Part shown: one piece after another, positions 60,497 through 64,000 of the stretch
Position numbering within the stretch: the stretch's first letter is position 1
Layout of the letters: each line of letters begins with the position of its first letter
From: Curtobacterium sp. MCPF17_002
GTDB taxonomy: Bacteria > Actinomycetota > Actinomycetes > Actinomycetales > Microbacteriaceae
Assembly (NCBI RefSeq): GCF_003234115.2
Contig: NZ_CP126251.1
Coordinates: forward strand, 2,170,001 to 2,234,000
Direction of reading: 5' to 3'
DNA length: 64,000 nucleotides
Notes under the pieces: generated by a model
What the model saw: only the letters and a program-made list of their open reading frames with translations
Databases searched by the model: none
Told to the model about the DNA's origin: nothing
Position numbers and translations under genes: made by a program

Positions 60497-60501
60497 TCCG
60501 G

Positions 60502-60765
60502 TCAGGACGCCAGCGCGGCCTGCCGCGCGACGATCGTGACCGTGTCGTGCTCGACCGAGAGGAAGCCGTCCTCGGCGTCGACCGCGACGGTCGACCCGTC
60601 GGCCCGCGTGATGCGGACCTGACCCTGCGCCAGGATCGCGAGCATCGGCTCGTGTCCGGCGAGGATGCCGATCTGGCCCTCGGTCGTGCGTGCCACGACC
60701 ATGGTGGTGTCGCCCGACCAGACCTCACGGTCGGCCGAGACGACGCTCACGCTGAGACCCGCCAT
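60502..60765 (-). CDS. atpC: ATP synthase epsilon subunit, N-terminal domain only
   Basis: 87 residues, MAGLSVSVVSADREVWSG through EDGFLSVEHDTVTIVA. This is the beta-sandwich domain; the C-terminal helical hairpin (about 45 residues) is absent, as is common in Actinobacteria, so epsilon-mediated latch inhibition is not expected. ATG one base after the atpD stop. Confidence 0.94.
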   Translation of the reverse strand: MAGLSVSVVSADREVWSGDTTMVVARTTEGQIGILAGHEPMLAILAQGQVRITRADGSTVAVDAEDGFLSVEHDTVTIVARQAALAS

Positions 60766-60766
60766 G

Positions 60767-63171
<2,405 letters not shown>

Positions 63172-64000
63172 CTAGCGACGACCCTTGACGATCTGCTCCT
63201 GGTCGACGTCCTCGGCGTCAGCCGCCTGGACCTGATCGGACCCGAGCGTCTTGCCGTCGCTCGTCTGGAAGCTCTTCGTGAACTCGTCGATCTGCTTCGA
63301 CATCTCGGCGACGGTGTCGTCGCTGAGCTGGTTCGTCTCGCGCAGGGTCGTGAGGACGTCGGAGTTGCGACGCAGGTGGTCGAGCAGCTCGGACTCGAAG
63401 CGGAGCACGTCGGGGACGGGCACCGTGTCGAGCTTGCCGTTCGTGCCGGCCCAGATCGAGACGACCTGCTCCTCGACGGGGTACGGCGAGTACTGCGGCT
63501 GCTTGAGGAGCTCGGTCAGACGAGCGCCCCGGTCCAGCTGACGACGCGACGCCTGGTCGAGGTCGGACGCGAACATCGCGAACGCCTCGAGCGAGCGGTA
63601 CTGCGCCAGCTCGAGCTTCAGCGTGCCGGAGACCTTCTTGATCGACTTCACCTGGGCGTCACCACCGACGCGGGACACCGAGATGCCCACGTCGACGGCC
63701 GGACGCTGGTTCGCGTTGAAGAGGTCCGACTGCAGGAAGATCTGGCCGTCGGTGATGGAGATGACGTTGGTCGGGATGTACGCCGAGACGTCGTTCGCCT
63801 TGGTCTCGATGATCGGGAGACCCGTCATCGAGCCGGCGCCGAGCTCGTCGGACAGCTTCGCGCAACGCTCCAGCAGACGGGAGTGCAGGTAGAAGACGTC
63901 ACCCGGGTAGGCCTCGCGTCCCGGCGGACGACGCAGGAGGAGCGACACCGCACGGTAGGCCTCGGCCTGCTTCGAGAGGTCATCGAAGATGATCAGGACG
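63172..64000 (-). CDS. atpA: ATP synthase alpha subunit, C-terminal part
   Basis: About 275 C-terminal residues; the N-terminus is beyond the window. [40 protein letters not shown], and [21 protein letters not shown] are standard. The end carries a 25-residue hydrophilic extension ([12 protein letters not shown]). Gene order atpA-G-D-C. Confidence 0.97.
   Translation of the reverse strand, partial: VLIIFDDLSKQAEAYRAVSLLLRRPPGREAYPGDVFYLHSRLLERCAKLSDELGAGSMTGLPIIETKANDVSAYIPTNVISITDGQIFLQSDLFNANQRPAVDVGISVSRVGGDAQVKSIKKVSGTLKLELAQYRSLEAFAMFASDLDQASRRQLDRGARLTELLKQPQYSPYPVEEQVVSIWAGTNGKLDTVPVPDVLRFESELLDHLRRNSDVLTTLRETNQLSDDTVAEMSKQIDEFTKSFQTSDGKTLGSDQVQAADAEDVDQEQIVKGRR

Overview
The window is about 71% G+C by eye and densely coded, with many GTG starts, frequent four-base stop/start overlaps and GC-rich hairpins lacking a U-tract. 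Gene content and order (pyrR-pyrBC-carA with an inserted PH-like membrane gene, nusB-efp, aroCKB-mltG-ruvX-alaS-rpsD-rarA, nusA-ylxR-infB-rbfA, dxr-rseP-ispG, and a MoxR/DUF58/transglutaminase/giant Ig-like cluster) point to an actinobacterium of the family Microbacteriaceae, most like Curtobacterium. The genus is an inference. Nothing suggests a plasmid or an intact prophage. I saw no tRNA, rRNA, CRISPR array or insertion sequence.

Positions 1-6753, all minus strand: the pyrimidine operon (pyrR, pyrB, pyrC, a PH-like membrane protein, carA cut by the window edge), preceded by a PyrR-binding leader, with nusB, efp and a UbiB-family kinase upstream. Positions 6875-9678 are a small accessory stretch. 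It holds two tiny unknown plus-strand genes, a nucleoside deaminase, and a flavin-dependent monooxygenase separated from the deaminase by a striking four-half-site operator and a short leader ORF. Positions 9675-20235 return to the minus strand: the shikimate genes aroB, aroK and aroC, then mltG, ruvX, alaS, a small membrane protein, rpsD and rarA.

Positions 20343-22510 (plus) hold a secreted cyclophilin-like PPIase and a DUF349 protein. Positions 22740-26026 (minus) hold ribF, two small membrane proteins, truB and a degenerate uridine-kinase-like protein; mutY lies divergently after them. Positions 27034-40833 (minus) are translation and isoprenoid housekeeping: rbfA, infB, ylxR, nusA, proS, ispG, an isochorismatase with an NCS1 permease, rseP, dxr and an FKBP lipoprotein. 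Next come an OsmC protein and a divergent asparaginase.

Positions 43315-59037 (minus) are the most interesting part. It is a compact cluster of eight genes: FHA protein, PP2C phosphatase, receptor-like Ser/Thr kinase, a 1956-residue extracellular protein (beta-propeller-like head, 11 Ig-like repeats, FN3 tail), MoxR ATPase, DUF58 protein, a transglutaminase-like membrane protein without its catalytic cysteine, and a zinc-ribbon/FHA protein. Four of its junctions are GTGA overlaps. I read it as a phosphorylation-controlled envelope system whose function is not established. It is followed upstream by a DUF4192 gene, yaaA (apparently starting at CTG) and the atpA-G-D-C end of the ATP synthase operon, with atpA cut by the window edge.

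A 13-base sequence, GCCTGGAGGCGCG, recurs five times (seven for its 11-base core), mostly between genes. Two conserved genes (an OsmC protein and yaaA) lack an ATG/GTG/TTG start where homology needs one.
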